Origin: JAJVID01 sp963743425
GTDB taxonomy: Bacteria > Acidobacteriota > Blastocatellia > RBC074
DNA length: 64,000 bases
Reading direction: 5' to 3'
Assembly: GCA_963743425.1 (NCBI GenBank)
Contig: CAVUPU010000001.1
Location: 1-64,000 of the forward strand
Below are positions 10,127 through 18,126 of the stretch, in pieces (the first letter of the stretch is position 1; the number at the start of each line of letters is the position of its first letter). Both the position numbers and the translations under genes were made by a program. The notes below the pieces were generated by a model. That model worked only from the letters and a program-made list of their open reading frames with translations. It ran no database searches and was not told the DNA's origin.

Positions 10127-11248
10127 ATGAACATTCGTTTCGCCTCAGATGATGACATACCCGCTGTCGCTCGATTCAACCAGCGCCTGAGAGAGGGCGG
10201 GCGAGGAGAAGAACAGATAACCTTGCGCATCGGCCTGCCCGGAGAGGCGCGATACCGGTCCGCAGGCTTCCCCGTGTATCGCCAGATGATGATCGCTGAA
10301 GATGGAAGAGAGGTGCGGGCGGCGGTCTTGCTTTACCATAACAACGTATTTATTCACGGCAGGAAGCGGGACTTCTGTTGGCTGGATATGCCTATTTCCG
10401 AAGGAATAATAGACCGCAGATACTCTTTGGCCATCGTTCAGCTTTTAAAAGCGGTTTCGAGATACGAGCCGTTTTTGATGTCAACGGGCGCCGGCCCTGA
10501 GGATAAGGACTCATTCCGGCTATTGTCCAAGCTCGATTGGAAGCATCACGCCGTGCCCTTCTTTTTCTACCCGGTCAAAGTCACTAAGGTCCTTCTCGGC
10601 ATGAGTTACTTTAAAAAACATGCCAAGCTCCGCTATGGCGCGTTGTTGGGCGCGTACTCCGGGGCGGGAGCCGCCATGAGTGGTTTGCTCGCGTTGCGCC
10701 GCCGGATCGCCGGCAGCCTCTCCGGGTATGAGTACTCAGTGGAGGAGGCTTTCGACGACTGGGCGGATCGAATATTCGAGGATTACCTTCCGGACTATGG
10801 CGTAGCGATGCGGTCTGACGCCACGACTTTGAACATCCTTCATCCTCCCGACAAACCTGGTCTCACTCGACTCAGGGCGCGTCGAAAAGGCGCGAAACGT
10901 GACGCCGGGTGGATACTCGTGGCGAGTAAGCAGATGAAGAACAATCATCATTTCGGCGATTTGAAGGTCGGCACACTGGTGGATGGGTTCGGGCGCGTTG
11001 CGGACGCGCCGGCCCTGGTCGCCGCCGGCGTCGATCATCTGGTCGAGACCGGAGTCGATATCATCGTGGCGAACTTTTCGCACGCGGCGTGGGTAGAAGC
11101 TTGCCGTCACTCGGGCATGTTTGCCGGCCCTGACAATTATTACCATTTCGTTTCCCCTGGCGGATCGCCGCTCTTCGAAGATGCTTGCCCTCTGGGCGAA
11201 ATTCATATGGCTCGAGGCCATAGCGCCGGCATGTCGGGTCTTGTTTGA
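10127..11248 (+). CDS. GNAT-like acyltransferase candidate, paralogue 1
   Basis: 373 aa, one of two close paralogues flanking the carrier protein gene. The start IRFASDDDIPAVARFNQRLREGG has the shape of a GNAT acetyltransferase N-terminus; the C-terminal third (GDLKVGTLVDGFGRVADAPALVA and the following strand-helix) resembles the second half of a double-GNAT or FemAB-like protein. Long stretches are shared with the gene at 11555 (for example FNQRLREGGRGEEQ, FDDWADRIF, LRARRKGAK). The ATG at 10127 has AGGAG 8 bases ahead; the GTG at 10121 is too close to it. It may move an acyl or aminoacyl group from the carrier protein to a sugar. Function is an inference; the family call is moderate. Confidence 0.6.
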   Translation: MNIRFASDDDIPAVARFNQRLREGGRGEEQITLRIGLPGEARYRSAGFPVYRQMMIAEDGREVRAAVLLYHNNVFIHGRKRDFCWLDMPISEGIIDRRYSLAIVQLLKAVSRYEPFLMSTGAGPEDKDSFRLLSKLDWKHHAVPFFFYPVKVTKVLLGMSYFKKHAKLRYGALLGAYSGAGAAMSGLLALRRRIAGSLSGYEYSVEEAFDDWADRIFEDYLPDYGVAMRSDATTLNILHPPDKPGLTRLRARRKGAKRDAGWILVASKQMKNNHHFGDLKVGTLVDGFGRVADAPALVAAGVDHLVETGVDIIVANFSHAAWVEACRHSGMFAGPDNYYHFVSPGGSPLFEDACPLGEIHMARGHSAGMSGLV

Positions 11249-11255
11249 AATGTAG

Positions 11256-11274
11256 GGGCGCGTATCCCGCGCCC
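11256..11274. repeat. Small 7-bp inverted repeat before the carrier-protein gene
   Basis: GGGCGCG (11256-11262) and CGCGCCC (11268-11274) with a 5-base loop fill the 40-bp gap between the GNAT-like gene and the carrier gene. The sequence GTAGGGGC just at its left edge also begins the longer inverted repeat at 61921. It could be a weak attenuator or an eroded copy of a larger repeat. Confidence 0.4.
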
Positions 11275-11288
11275 GAAGGAGAATCAGC

Positions 11289-11552
11289 ATGGTTGTAACA
11301 GACAATGAAGTTCTGCACGCTCAGCTCAGAGCGTTCTTTTCAGAGAAGCTGTCTGTGGAAGTCTCTTCCGTAGACGAGGAATTGATACAGACCGGAATCT
11401 TGGACTCGCTGGCGTTGGTTGAGCTATTGGCGTACATCGAAAAAGAATTCGGGACGGAAATTTCTCTCGACGACGTCGAGATTGAAGATTTTCGTTCGAT
11501 CGCGAAGATCGCGGAATATATCGACGCGCATAGTCCGGTTTTGAAGGGGTGA
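11289..11552 (+). CDS. Free-standing acyl/peptidyl carrier protein
   Basis: 87 aa four-helix carrier protein. The phosphopantetheine site is Ser40 in GILDSLALVELL, the usual DSL motif, followed by the helix II acidic residues and the EEFG-like KEFGTEISLDDV segment. GGAG lies 8 bases before the ATG. Once converted to holo form by a phosphopantetheinyl transferase (not in this window), it would accept the acid activated by the adenylation enzyme at 7597-9183. It lies between two paralogous GNAT-like genes and its TGA is only 3 bases before the ATG of the second, so the three are almost certainly translated together. Confidence 0.88.
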   Translation: MVVTDNEVLHAQLRAFFSEKLSVEVSSVDEELIQTGILDSLALVELLAYIEKEFGTEISLDDVEIEDFRSIAKIAEYIDAHSPVLKG

Positions 11553-11554
11553 TT

Positions 11555-12688
11555 ATGGAGATTCGCTTTGCTGAGGATGGCGATCTTGAAGCCATGATCC
11601 GATTCAACCAGCGCCTGCGAGAGGGCGGACGAGGAGAGGAACAGATGACTTTGCGCCCCAGCCTGCCCGGAGAGGGGCGATACCGGCCCGAGGGCTTCCC
11701 CGTGTATCGACGGATGATGATCGCCGAGGATGGACGAGAGATACGGGCGGCTATGTTGCTCTATCATCACAACGTGTTTATCAAAGGCGAGAGACGGGAT
11801 TTTTGCTGGGCCGACATGCCTGTTTCCGAAGGGATAGTGGATCGGAAGTACTCACTGGCCATAATCCAGCTTATGAAGAGAGCCACAGCCTACCAACCAT
11901 TCTTAATGACAATGGGAGTCGGAACCCCGGAAATAGATGCGTTTCGTTTTTTTGTCAAGCTTGGATGGAGATGGCGTCTGGCGCCGTTCTTTTTCTATCC
12001 GGTCCGAGTGACTAAGACGCTGCTCGGCTTGAGATATTTCAACGAGCGTCCGAAGCTGCGCCGCGCTGCGATCCTGGGCGCGTTTTCCGGCGCTGGGGCG
12101 GGATTGAGCGGTCTGCTTTCGCTGCGTCGTAGTTTGGCCTCCTTCCTCTCGACCTGTCAGATCTCGGAAGAGAGCGTTTTTGACGACTGGGCGGACCGTA
12201 TCTTCACAGACGCGCTTCCGGAATACGCGGTAGCGGTGCGATCTGACGCCGCTACTTTGAACATCGTCTATCCCCCTGACAATGCCGGCTACACTCGACT
12301 CAGGGCGCGTCGAAAGGGCGCGAAAGAGGATGTCGGATGGATAGTCGTGGCGATTAAGCAGATGGAGGATAATAGTTATTTCGGCGACTTGAAGGTCGGC
12401 ACGCTAGCGGACGGCTTCGGGCGCGTGGCGGACGCGCCGGCGCTGGTCGCCGCCGGGATCAATCATCTGGCTGAGGCCGGGGTCGATATTATCGTTGCGA
12501 ACTTCCTGCACGCCGCCTGGGCGCGGGCATGTCGTCGCGCAGGCATGATCGCCGGCCCCAGTAACTATAATCTTTTCGTTTCGCCAGACGGGCCGCTGCT
12601 CCGCGAAGATTCCTGCCCGCCGGAAGAGATTCACGTGGCCAGAGGCCACGGCGACGGTATGGTCGCCCTCGTTCAAGATGGGGGGTAA
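11555..12688 (+). CDS. GNAT-like acyltransferase candidate, paralogue 2
   Basis: 377 aa paralogue of the gene at 10127; the two align from end to end without large gaps, sharing FNQRLREGGRGEEQ near the start, FFFYPVRVTKTLLG in the middle and GDLKVGTLADGFGRVADAPALVAAG near the end. This is a tandem duplication around the carrier gene. AGGGG precedes the ATG at 11555 by 5 bases; a GTG at 11549 overlaps the carrier stop but lacks a ribosome site. Divergence between the copies suggests two acceptors or two acyl groups, or a heterodimer. Function is inferred as for paralogue 1. Confidence 0.6.
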   Translation: MEIRFAEDGDLEAMIRFNQRLREGGRGEEQMTLRPSLPGEGRYRPEGFPVYRRMMIAEDGREIRAAMLLYHHNVFIKGERRDFCWADMPVSEGIVDRKYSLAIIQLMKRATAYQPFLMTMGVGTPEIDAFRFFVKLGWRWRLAPFFFYPVRVTKTLLGLRYFNERPKLRRAAILGAFSGAGAGLSGLLSLRRSLASFLSTCQISEESVFDDWADRIFTDALPEYAVAVRSDAATLNIVYPPDNAGYTRLRARRKGAKEDVGWIVVAIKQMEDNSYFGDLKVGTLADGFGRVADAPALVAAGINHLAEAGVDIIVANFLHAAWARACRRAGMIAGPSNYNLFVSPDGPLLREDSCPPEEIHVARGHGDGMVALVQDGG

Positions 12689-12691
12689 AAG

Positions 12692-13633
12692 ATGATAATC
12701 CCGAGCTTGATTGGGACAGGCTCAATGGCGATCGCATCCAGGTCGGATCTGGCTAAGCGGGGCGGAGTCATCATCAACGAACACGTCCTGACGGCTTCAG
12801 AGACGCGCCGTCATGTCAACGCCTTGAGCCGCTGGTTCGACTTTATCCACCACGATGAACTGCTCGATAGATTGGCGCGACCGAAAGCCAGGCCTTTCTG
12901 TTTGCTCACCTTCGATGATGGAAAGCGCAGCGTCGCGACTGATACGGCTCCTGAGTTGGAACGATTGGGCGTTCCAGCGGTCATTTATGTCACAACCCGT
13001 TTTCTTACAGACCGAACTCCGCTCTGGTTCGATCGGCGCATCGCCATCGAACGGTCATTGGGCCATCTCCCTCCTGAACTCGAACGAAAGGTTCTGATAC
13101 AACTGTCGTTGGCGTCGATCGATGAGCGATTGGATCGAGCCTTCGACAAATATAAAGTGACCGTAGACTTGGAAGATGACGACGTTGGCCCCATGTCGTG
13201 GGATGAGGCTCGCGATCTGGCGCGCCGCGGCTTCACCATTGGCGCGCATAGCCTGCGTCATGCCATCCTGACTTCTGAAACCGAAGCCTCGGCCCTCTCT
13301 GACATCGAGCAGAGCATCGCGGAAGTGTCGTCGGAGATCGGAACCGCTTGTAAGAGTTTTGCGTTCCCCAATGGAAATTATACGGCGCGGCTGGCGAGAC
13401 GGGCGCTCGAAGCCGGCGCGCAAACAGTCATGACGACCGATCCGATGTGGGCTGATAACAGCTTCCCGCCGTGGCGACTGCCTCGGGTGAGCCTGTCCGG
13501 AACATATGGCCGCGCTGAAATTGAACTGAAAATGGCTTTAGCCACAGGCCGGTGGCTGATAAACCCGAATGGAACCGGCAGGCTTTATCGTAAGAGGACA
13601 CACACATGCGAAACGACACATGCAAAATGGTAA
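12692..13633 (+). CDS. Polysaccharide deacetylase (NodB / CE4 domain)
   Basis: 313 aa, classical CE4 esterase. LLTFDDG near residue 73 gives the catalytic base and metal-binding Asp; GAHSLRHAILT near residue 186 gives the HxxxH zinc ligands; FAFPNG follows as the motif 3 region. It has no signal peptide, as with the deacetylases of exosortase-type polysaccharide loci, so it may act in the cytoplasm on lipid-linked intermediates. It starts 3 bases after the preceding stop and overlaps the next gene by 28 bases. It probably exposes an amino group that another enzyme of the cluster can acylate or formylate (inference). Confidence 0.88.
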   Translation: MIIPSLIGTGSMAIASRSDLAKRGGVIINEHVLTASETRRHVNALSRWFDFIHHDELLDRLARPKARPFCLLTFDDGKRSVATDTAPELERLGVPAVIYVTTRFLTDRTPLWFDRRIAIERSLGHLPPELERKVLIQLSLASIDERLDRAFDKYKVTVDLEDDDVGPMSWDEARDLARRGFTIGAHSLRHAILTSETEASALSDIEQSIAEVSSEIGTACKSFAFPNGNYTARLARRALEAGAQTVMTTDPMWADNSFPPWRLPRVSLSGTYGRAEIELKMALATGRWLINPNGTGRLYRKRTHTCETTHAKW

Positions 13634-14322
13634 TCGATGGCGAAAAAATGGGAACCGCATCGATCAAGAACGGTCTACCTCGCCAGGCTGAAGCGGCGAT
13701 TGCGCTGGTAGGTTTAGTTATGGTGGCTCCGCTGATCGCTTTGACAGCGATTGCGATCGCTGTCACTTCTCGCGGGCCGGTGATCTTTCGTCAGAAACGA
13801 ATGGGACGAAAGGGGCGACCCTTTACTATGTATAAACTCCGCACCATGCTGCCGGCGAGCGCCGGGCTGCAGGTGACCGCGGGCGATGACGTCCGCATCA
13901 CCCCGGTAGGCAAGTTCTTGCGTAAGACGAAGCTCGACGAGCTGCCGGAGTTGTGGAACATCCTCAAAGGGGATATGTCGCTGATCGGTCCGCGTCCTGA
14001 AGTTCCACGATATGTCGACCCCGAAGACCCACTGTGGCGTCTCGTTTTAGAAGCCAGGCCTGGAATCGCCGACCCGATGACTCTGCGGTTGCGAAATGAA
14101 GAGGCGTTGTTGGTTGAGGTCGAAGGCGACCGCGAGCGGTTTTACCTGGAGACGCTCCTGCCCTTTAAGCTCGAAGGCTACCTTGATTATCTTCAGGCGC
14201 GAAGCTGGCGGAGCGATCTGAAAGTTTTGTGGCAGACCATCATCGCAGTAGCTTTCCCAAACAAAACGCCCCTACCAAAATTGGAAGAGATTCAGTCCTA
14301 CACGATCAGACGGCGCCGGTAA
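13606..14322 (+). CDS. Undecaprenyl-phosphate sugar phosphotransferase (WcaJ-like core)
   Basis: 238 aa 'bacterial sugar transferase' that starts the repeat unit by moving a sugar-1-phosphate to undecaprenyl phosphate. One hydrophobic re-entrant or membrane helix near residues 28-50 is followed by GPVIFRQKRMGRKG, FTMYKLRTM, the KLDELPELWNILKGDMS core and GPRPE. It is a monotopic, minimal form without the four extra N-terminal helices of full WcaJ. The start at 13606 has AGAGGA about 8 bases upstream and overlaps the deacetylase gene by 28 bp. It ends the co-directional exopolysaccharide run; the next genes are on the other strand. Confidence 0.9.
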   Translation: MRNDTCKMVIDGEKMGTASIKNGLPRQAEAAIALVGLVMVAPLIALTAIAIAVTSRGPVIFRQKRMGRKGRPFTMYKLRTMLPASAGLQVTAGDDVRITPVGKFLRKTKLDELPELWNILKGDMSLIGPRPEVPRYVDPEDPLWRLVLEARPGIADPMTLRLRNEEALLVEVEGDRERFYLETLLPFKLEGYLDYLQARSWRSDLKVLWQTIIAVAFPNKTPLPKLEEIQSYTIRRRR

Positions 14323-14360
14323 TTAGTGACCGCTACCGGCTTTGCATATTAAGGCGCCCC

Positions 14361-14391
14361 TGCACAAAAAGTGAGAGGGTTGCACAAAAAG
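14361..14391. repeat. Direct repeat TGCACAAAAAG x2
   Basis: Two 11-base copies (14361-14371, 14381-14391) sit in the convergent gap between the exopolysaccharide genes and the HNH gene. TGCACAA also occurs in the inverted repeat at the other end of the cassette (17661-17704), so it may mark the module ends. Short and possibly fortuitous. Confidence 0.4.
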
Positions 14392-14392
14392 G

Positions 14393-14875
14393 CTAACTGG
14401 CTTTACTGGCCCCTTTGGTTTTTGATCGCTTGGCGGTACTCGCCATTAACCGCTTGCGTATCTTGACTAAATGCGAGCGATTGAGGCGCAGTCGTATTAT
14501 TGTATATTCTGCCGCTCGCGTCTTTGGCGACCACGCGCCGTTCGGCAACTGCTCAAAATGGTCGGAAAAATTCTCCTTGCATAAATCTACAATCTGCAAC
14601 CCCTGCTTCATCTGTTCTAGGGTTGGGAAATTCCGTTTATAGTTATTACAGACATGACAGGCGTAGTACAAGTTGTAAAAGTCGCGTATGAGATGGGGAT
14701 GGTACGCCTTACATAGAAAGTGGTCTAGCTCGAAACTTTCTTCACCGTGAGCGTAATCTTCATGGCTTAAGCAATAGGCGCAATATCGCTTGAAGTCCCG
14801 ACGGACATGGGGACGAAGTGCGCGATAATTTCCTTTTACAATTGGTGCGGGTGCGGTTCGGGTGAAGTGAGCCAT
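14393..14875 (-). CDS. HNH endonuclease
   Basis: About 160 aa with a zinc-bound HNH (beta-beta-alpha metal) nuclease: CAYC, then FELDHF with the catalytic His, and CHVCNNYK supplying the second CxxC pair and the Asn. ATG at 14875 is taken as start; a TTG at 14881, directly after the methylase stop, is also possible. It lies 6 bases downstream of an N6-adenine methylase gene on the same strand, which suggests the cleavage subunit of a restriction system. HNH proteins also act as homing or phage nucleases, but the coupling favours restriction. Base composition is A+T-richer than the flanking genes. Confidence 0.78.
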   Translation of the reverse strand: MAHFTRTAPAPIVKGNYRALRPHVRRDFKRYCAYCLSHEDYAHGEESFELDHFLCKAYHPHLIRDFYNLYYACHVCNNYKRNFPTLEQMKQGLQIVDLCKENFSDHFEQLPNGAWSPKTRAAEYTIIRLRLNRSHLVKIRKRLMASTAKRSKTKGASKAS

Positions 14876-14881
14876 AGGCAA

Positions 14882-17461
14882 TTAGCCATTATGTGTAAAT
14901 GATTTATAGAAAGACGCTTCGTAAGTATTCAAAAGTCGCTCTAGTCGCGCCATTTCTTTTACTTCCTTATCGTCAATCTGCTTTGTAAAAAGCAAATCTC
15001 CTAACTCCTGATACCTGCGCACGTTTCGAGTGTACTCGCGCTCGGCCTCAATCGCGGAGATCGTCTTGCCGTCAGTGTTACGTAAGAGTTTGGGGCCAAC
15101 CAATAACGGTCTTTTAGGTAGGTCAAAAATACCCAGAAGATACCTCCTGAGCTTTGTCGGTAAATTATAGGCTTGAATAATGATTTCGTCTATTTGCTGA
15201 ATAAGATCAGCAATTAGATTTTCATGCCTCAATAAGTTGCGGACATCTGCCATGACATCCTCAAGTTTGGCGACCTTGGCGGAAATCAATTCTTGGTCAA
15301 CCTCATTGATTTCAGGAAAAGGAATTGCCCCGCAAACGTTTCCGTAATTGTGGCGTTTTTCTCCTCGTGCAGACACCCATGCGTTCGCAATTGGGCCATT
15401 GAGAATAGCCGTAATGATCTCCGGGGCGACTTGATTACTTGTAGGAAATGCAATATGGAAGGCTTGGGTTGCAAGCACCCCGGCCACATCGGTGATTGCC
15501 GATAATCGCCACCTGCCCCTTCCGCTTATACCAGCATTGAGAAGCACCTTTGGATCAGACCACGGATATTCCATAGGATTTCCAACCATATTGGATGGGT
15601 CGGGATTGATATAAACCGGGTCAGTAATGAAGTACTGGCTCAGACAATCTCTTGATGTTACATATCCTGGTTGCCATTCCTCGCACGGAGTTTGGCTGAT
15701 GACTTTGCTCCTATCTATATCGGGTAGCCACTGAATACCTCTCCTGATGTCAGCTACCGAAGAAAGCGTCGGTAATGATGCCAGAGATTCCCAGATGTCA
15801 ATATTTACCGGAACCCACAGAGACAATGCTTCTTTTTTGCTGGCAGGAATTGTTTTCACTCTAGTTGTAGAAGGCGGCAATTTACCACTGTCATGGAAGG
15901 CGGGATACTCATCCGAGTCAAGCGACCTACAAGTTACCGTTACTGAGGCTCCCCTTGTGCGTGGATGCCAAGCCATCACCAGCACTGTCTCATGTTCCGC
16001 GTGAGTAAAAACACGATCAGGCAGCCGGACAATTTCTATATTTTCATACGATTCGCCCAGCCTGCGATTTGCGGGGCGATACGCGGCCCCAGAGATGAAT
16101 CTTTCGGGAAGCACTAGCCCTAACTGCGAAGGCGGGTGAGACAAAATGCGATTGAGTATCTCAACTGGCTTCGTTTGCGTTGTATTCCTATTGCTATATC
16201 TAAGCTTTTCTTCCTCAACAAACTTTCCAAAAGGGGGATTACAAAGCAGGATGTCTGTTCGAGACAATTCACTTTCCAGTTTTCGCGTTGCAAAAACGTC
16301 ATCGCGACTTATATGCCAACCGTTAGGATTTGGGTAATCAGCGAGCATAAGACACAGGCGACTCACTTCGCGCGCGAAAGAATCGGCCTCAAGACCGATC
16401 AGGCGCTCCTTGAAATAGGCATGTCTGGTCTTGCTGTCAACATCCGGCGCTAATAGATCGCGCAGGCGGCGCATTGCTGCTACTAAAAATATTCCGTGGC
16501 CGCTGCACGGTTCCAACACTCGCCGCGCGTTGGGTTCGATCAGATGAAAAGGTAGTTTTTGCGCAATGTATTCGGCAATATGTGGCGGGGTGCTGTGAAT
16601 CCCATATGTTTTCCTTTTTTCCGGCGTTATCAATGTGTTTTCGTATATGAAGGCTAAATCATCAACAGATAGGTGCTCAAAATGAAATGCATTGAGAATA
16701 ATATTCCATGCTGTTTCAATTATCTCCCTCGTTCTGATTTTAGTAGCGGGAAGGTCTTTAGTTCCAGCGCCGTAGTGTTTTTCTATCGCCTTCAGAACCC
16801 TTACCGCGTCATCCGCGTGCCACTCTCCAGGCTCGCCCCTGTCGCGTAGCACCTTAGCCGCAATAAAGCGGAAAACAAACCGGAAGAGTTCCTCGTCTGC
16901 TATTTTACTCTTCGCTATTTCCTCATGGGCTTGCGCTATATCCCTTAACGCGCGCTGAAGCAGTCCGTCAAGTTTTCCGTGGATTTGCTCGCGGCGGATG
17001 GGCATTAGGCCGACATCTACAAAATCAAGCTGTTCAGCAGCCGTTTTAGCTTCAAAGATGCGCCGAGGACTCCAATCAAAGCGATTGATGTCGAACTCGT
17101 TCTCAATTTGCGCAATAGGTATTGACTTGATCGCTTGAGGGGCTTTGCTGGCCAACATCTTCCAGAGTGTTACCTGGCGCGCTCCAACCTCAAATATGAG
17201 CGGCGCGCATAACCCTTGATGTTCCGCAACAACTGACAGCCCTGACAGCCCGTTAGAAGCAACCACTCCGATGCACACGTTGCGATAATCGGGAGGGTCT
17301 TGCGCGAACGCGGCTAGCGGGATCGTCCTGACCACATCGTTTCGATAAGCAGAGGCGTCATAGTATTTATAGCTTTCACGCAGCAAAGTCGGGCCATACC
17401 CAATCAAGCTAAGTGAGTTTTTTACTCGCCGCAAAACTTCCTGTGTAGTCGAATTTATCAT
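14882..17461 (-). CDS. N6-adenine DNA methyltransferase of a restriction-type system
   Basis: 859 aa. Residues about 290-420 hold the methyltransferase core: GIHSTPPHIAEYI, SAM-binding VLEPCSGHGIF (near 315-325) and the catalytic motif IV CNPPFGKF (near 408-414). Regions before the core resemble the helical N-terminal domain of type I HsdM or type IIG enzymes; the C-terminal 350 residues would hold a TaqI/Eco57I-like target recognition domain. No PD-(D/E)xK nuclease motif was seen in the N-terminus, in keeping with a separate HNH nuclease downstream. The gene is visibly poorer in G+C than its neighbours, which supports horizontal transfer. Start ATG at 17461 has a weak ribosome site. Confidence 0.82.
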   Translation of the reverse strand: MINSTTQEVLRRVKNSLSLIGYGPTLLRESYKYYDASAYRNDVVRTIPLAAFAQDPPDYRNVCIGVVASNGLSGLSVVAEHQGLCAPLIFEVGARQVTLWKMLASKAPQAIKSIPIAQIENEFDINRFDWSPRRIFEAKTAAEQLDFVDVGLMPIRREQIHGKLDGLLQRALRDIAQAHEEIAKSKIADEELFRFVFRFIAAKVLRDRGEPGEWHADDAVRVLKAIEKHYGAGTKDLPATKIRTREIIETAWNIILNAFHFEHLSVDDLAFIYENTLITPEKRKTYGIHSTPPHIAEYIAQKLPFHLIEPNARRVLEPCSGHGIFLVAAMRRLRDLLAPDVDSKTRHAYFKERLIGLEADSFAREVSRLCLMLADYPNPNGWHISRDDVFATRKLESELSRTDILLCNPPFGKFVEEEKLRYSNRNTTQTKPVEILNRILSHPPSQLGLVLPERFISGAAYRPANRRLGESYENIEIVRLPDRVFTHAEHETVLVMAWHPRTRGASVTVTCRSLDSDEYPAFHDSGKLPPSTTRVKTIPASKKEALSLWVPVNIDIWESLASLPTLSSVADIRRGIQWLPDIDRSKVISQTPCEEWQPGYVTSRDCLSQYFITDPVYINPDPSNMVGNPMEYPWSDPKVLLNAGISGRGRWRLSAITDVAGVLATQAFHIAFPTSNQVAPEIITAILNGPIANAWVSARGEKRHNYGNVCGAIPFPEINEVDQELISAKVAKLEDVMADVRNLLRHENLIADLIQQIDEIIIQAYNLPTKLRRYLLGIFDLPKRPLLVGPKLLRNTDGKTISAIEAEREYTRNVRRYQELGDLLFTKQIDDKEVKEMARLERLLNTYEASFYKSFTHNG

Positions 17462-17513
17462 AGGCCAAACTTGGTATCCTGATCGGCTATTCTAAATGGG
17501 CCATGTCGTCGTT

Positions 17514-17717
17514 TTACCGCTCCTTGACATCCACTTTCGTCTTCTTTGCTGCTGCTTGCTTGCGCGGTCTATTCCAATACGGACTCTTACAGAAGGGGCA
17601 AACCGTTGGCTCTTGTTGCGTATCTCGTGGTTGCCATTCGTGTGCGCATCGCTCGCATGGCTTTGCACAAGAACCCCCTGAATTAGCGGGGTTCTTGTGC
17701 AAAGCAACCGCTACCAA
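17514..17717 (-). CDS. Small zinc-ribbon protein
   Basis: 67 aa with two Cys pairs, CERCAHEW and CPFCKSPYWNRPRK, the pattern of the small 'CKRCGYEW..CPxCKSPYW' zinc-ribbon proteins, followed by a basic tail. There is no ATG in frame; the TTG at 17717 is chosen because GGAGG lies about 4 bases ahead. The gene precedes the methylase by 52 bases on the same strand and may belong to the same operon, perhaps as a regulator or DNA-binding accessory. The first 20 residues cover a 17-bp inverted repeat, so the true N-terminus may have been altered by it. Confidence 0.5.
   Translation of the reverse strand: MVAVALHKNPANSGGSCAKPCERCAHEWQPRDTQQEPTVCPFCKSPYWNRPRKQAAAKKTKVDVKER
17661..17704. repeat. Perfect 17-bp inverted repeat with 10-nt loop
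   Basis: Arms 17661-17677 and 17688-17704 are exact reverse complements (CTTTGCACAAGAACCCC). It lies inside the beginning of the zinc-ribbon reading frame at the edge of the restriction-type cassette. Confidence 0.85.
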
Positions 17718-17808
17718 TCGGCCTCCATTGCGCTGCTTGACCACCTGTCCATAGCGCACTCGTCGGCGCCGAGCGAAACGCCCGACCCGCCGGGCGGGAC
17801 GCTTATGA

Positions 17809-18126
17809 TCATTTCTTCGGCATTTGCGAAACGAACCAGGCCATAATCGTAATGAAGACGATCGCCAGGATTGCGATGACCGACACGACGCGTCCGGGCA
17901 TGAGGCCGTTCGATTCGGTCTCGCCGGCCTCCGCCAGAGCTTCGGGCAAGCGCCATCCCTTCGAGTCGAAGCGCAGGATGCCCGCGCGGCGAGGCTCCGC
18001 CACATCGTCGGGCGTGGCTGCGGCTTGAGGCTCCTTTCGCAGTCTGAGCGTTCCGCCTTTGACCGCCTGAAGAAGTCGCCGCCTTCTGCGTGTTCCGTCT
18101 TTTCCGCGTTTCCGTTTCAAAGCCAT
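17809..18126 (-). CDS. Small membrane protein with basic N-terminus
   Basis: 105 aa, not recognised. The first 35 residues are strongly basic (RKRGKDGTRRRRRLLQ) and the last 30 form one transmembrane helix (VVSVIAILAIVFITIMAWFV) ending in a Lys-rich tail, so it is probably a tail-anchored inner-membrane protein with a cytoplasmic, possibly nucleic-acid- or phospholipid-contacting head. Its start overlaps the end of corA by 10 bp, so the two are co-transcribed. Function unknown. Confidence 0.6.
   Translation of the reverse strand: MALKRKRGKDGTRRRRRLLQAVKGGTLRLRKEPQAAATPDDVAEPRRAGILRFDSKGWRLPEALAEAGETESNGLMPGRVVSVIAILAIVFITIMAWFVSQMPKK

Noticed and set aside
93..14322. Exosortase/PEP-CTERM-associated polysaccharide locus
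   Set aside because: The amidotransferase, deacetylases and carrier-linked ligase resemble parts of such loci, but no exosortase, PEP-CTERM protein or their marker genes appear in the window.
17492..17707. Alternative 71-codon frame over the zinc-ribbon gene
   Set aside because: It lacks any motif, whereas the overlapping frame has two properly spaced Cys pairs and a basic tail.
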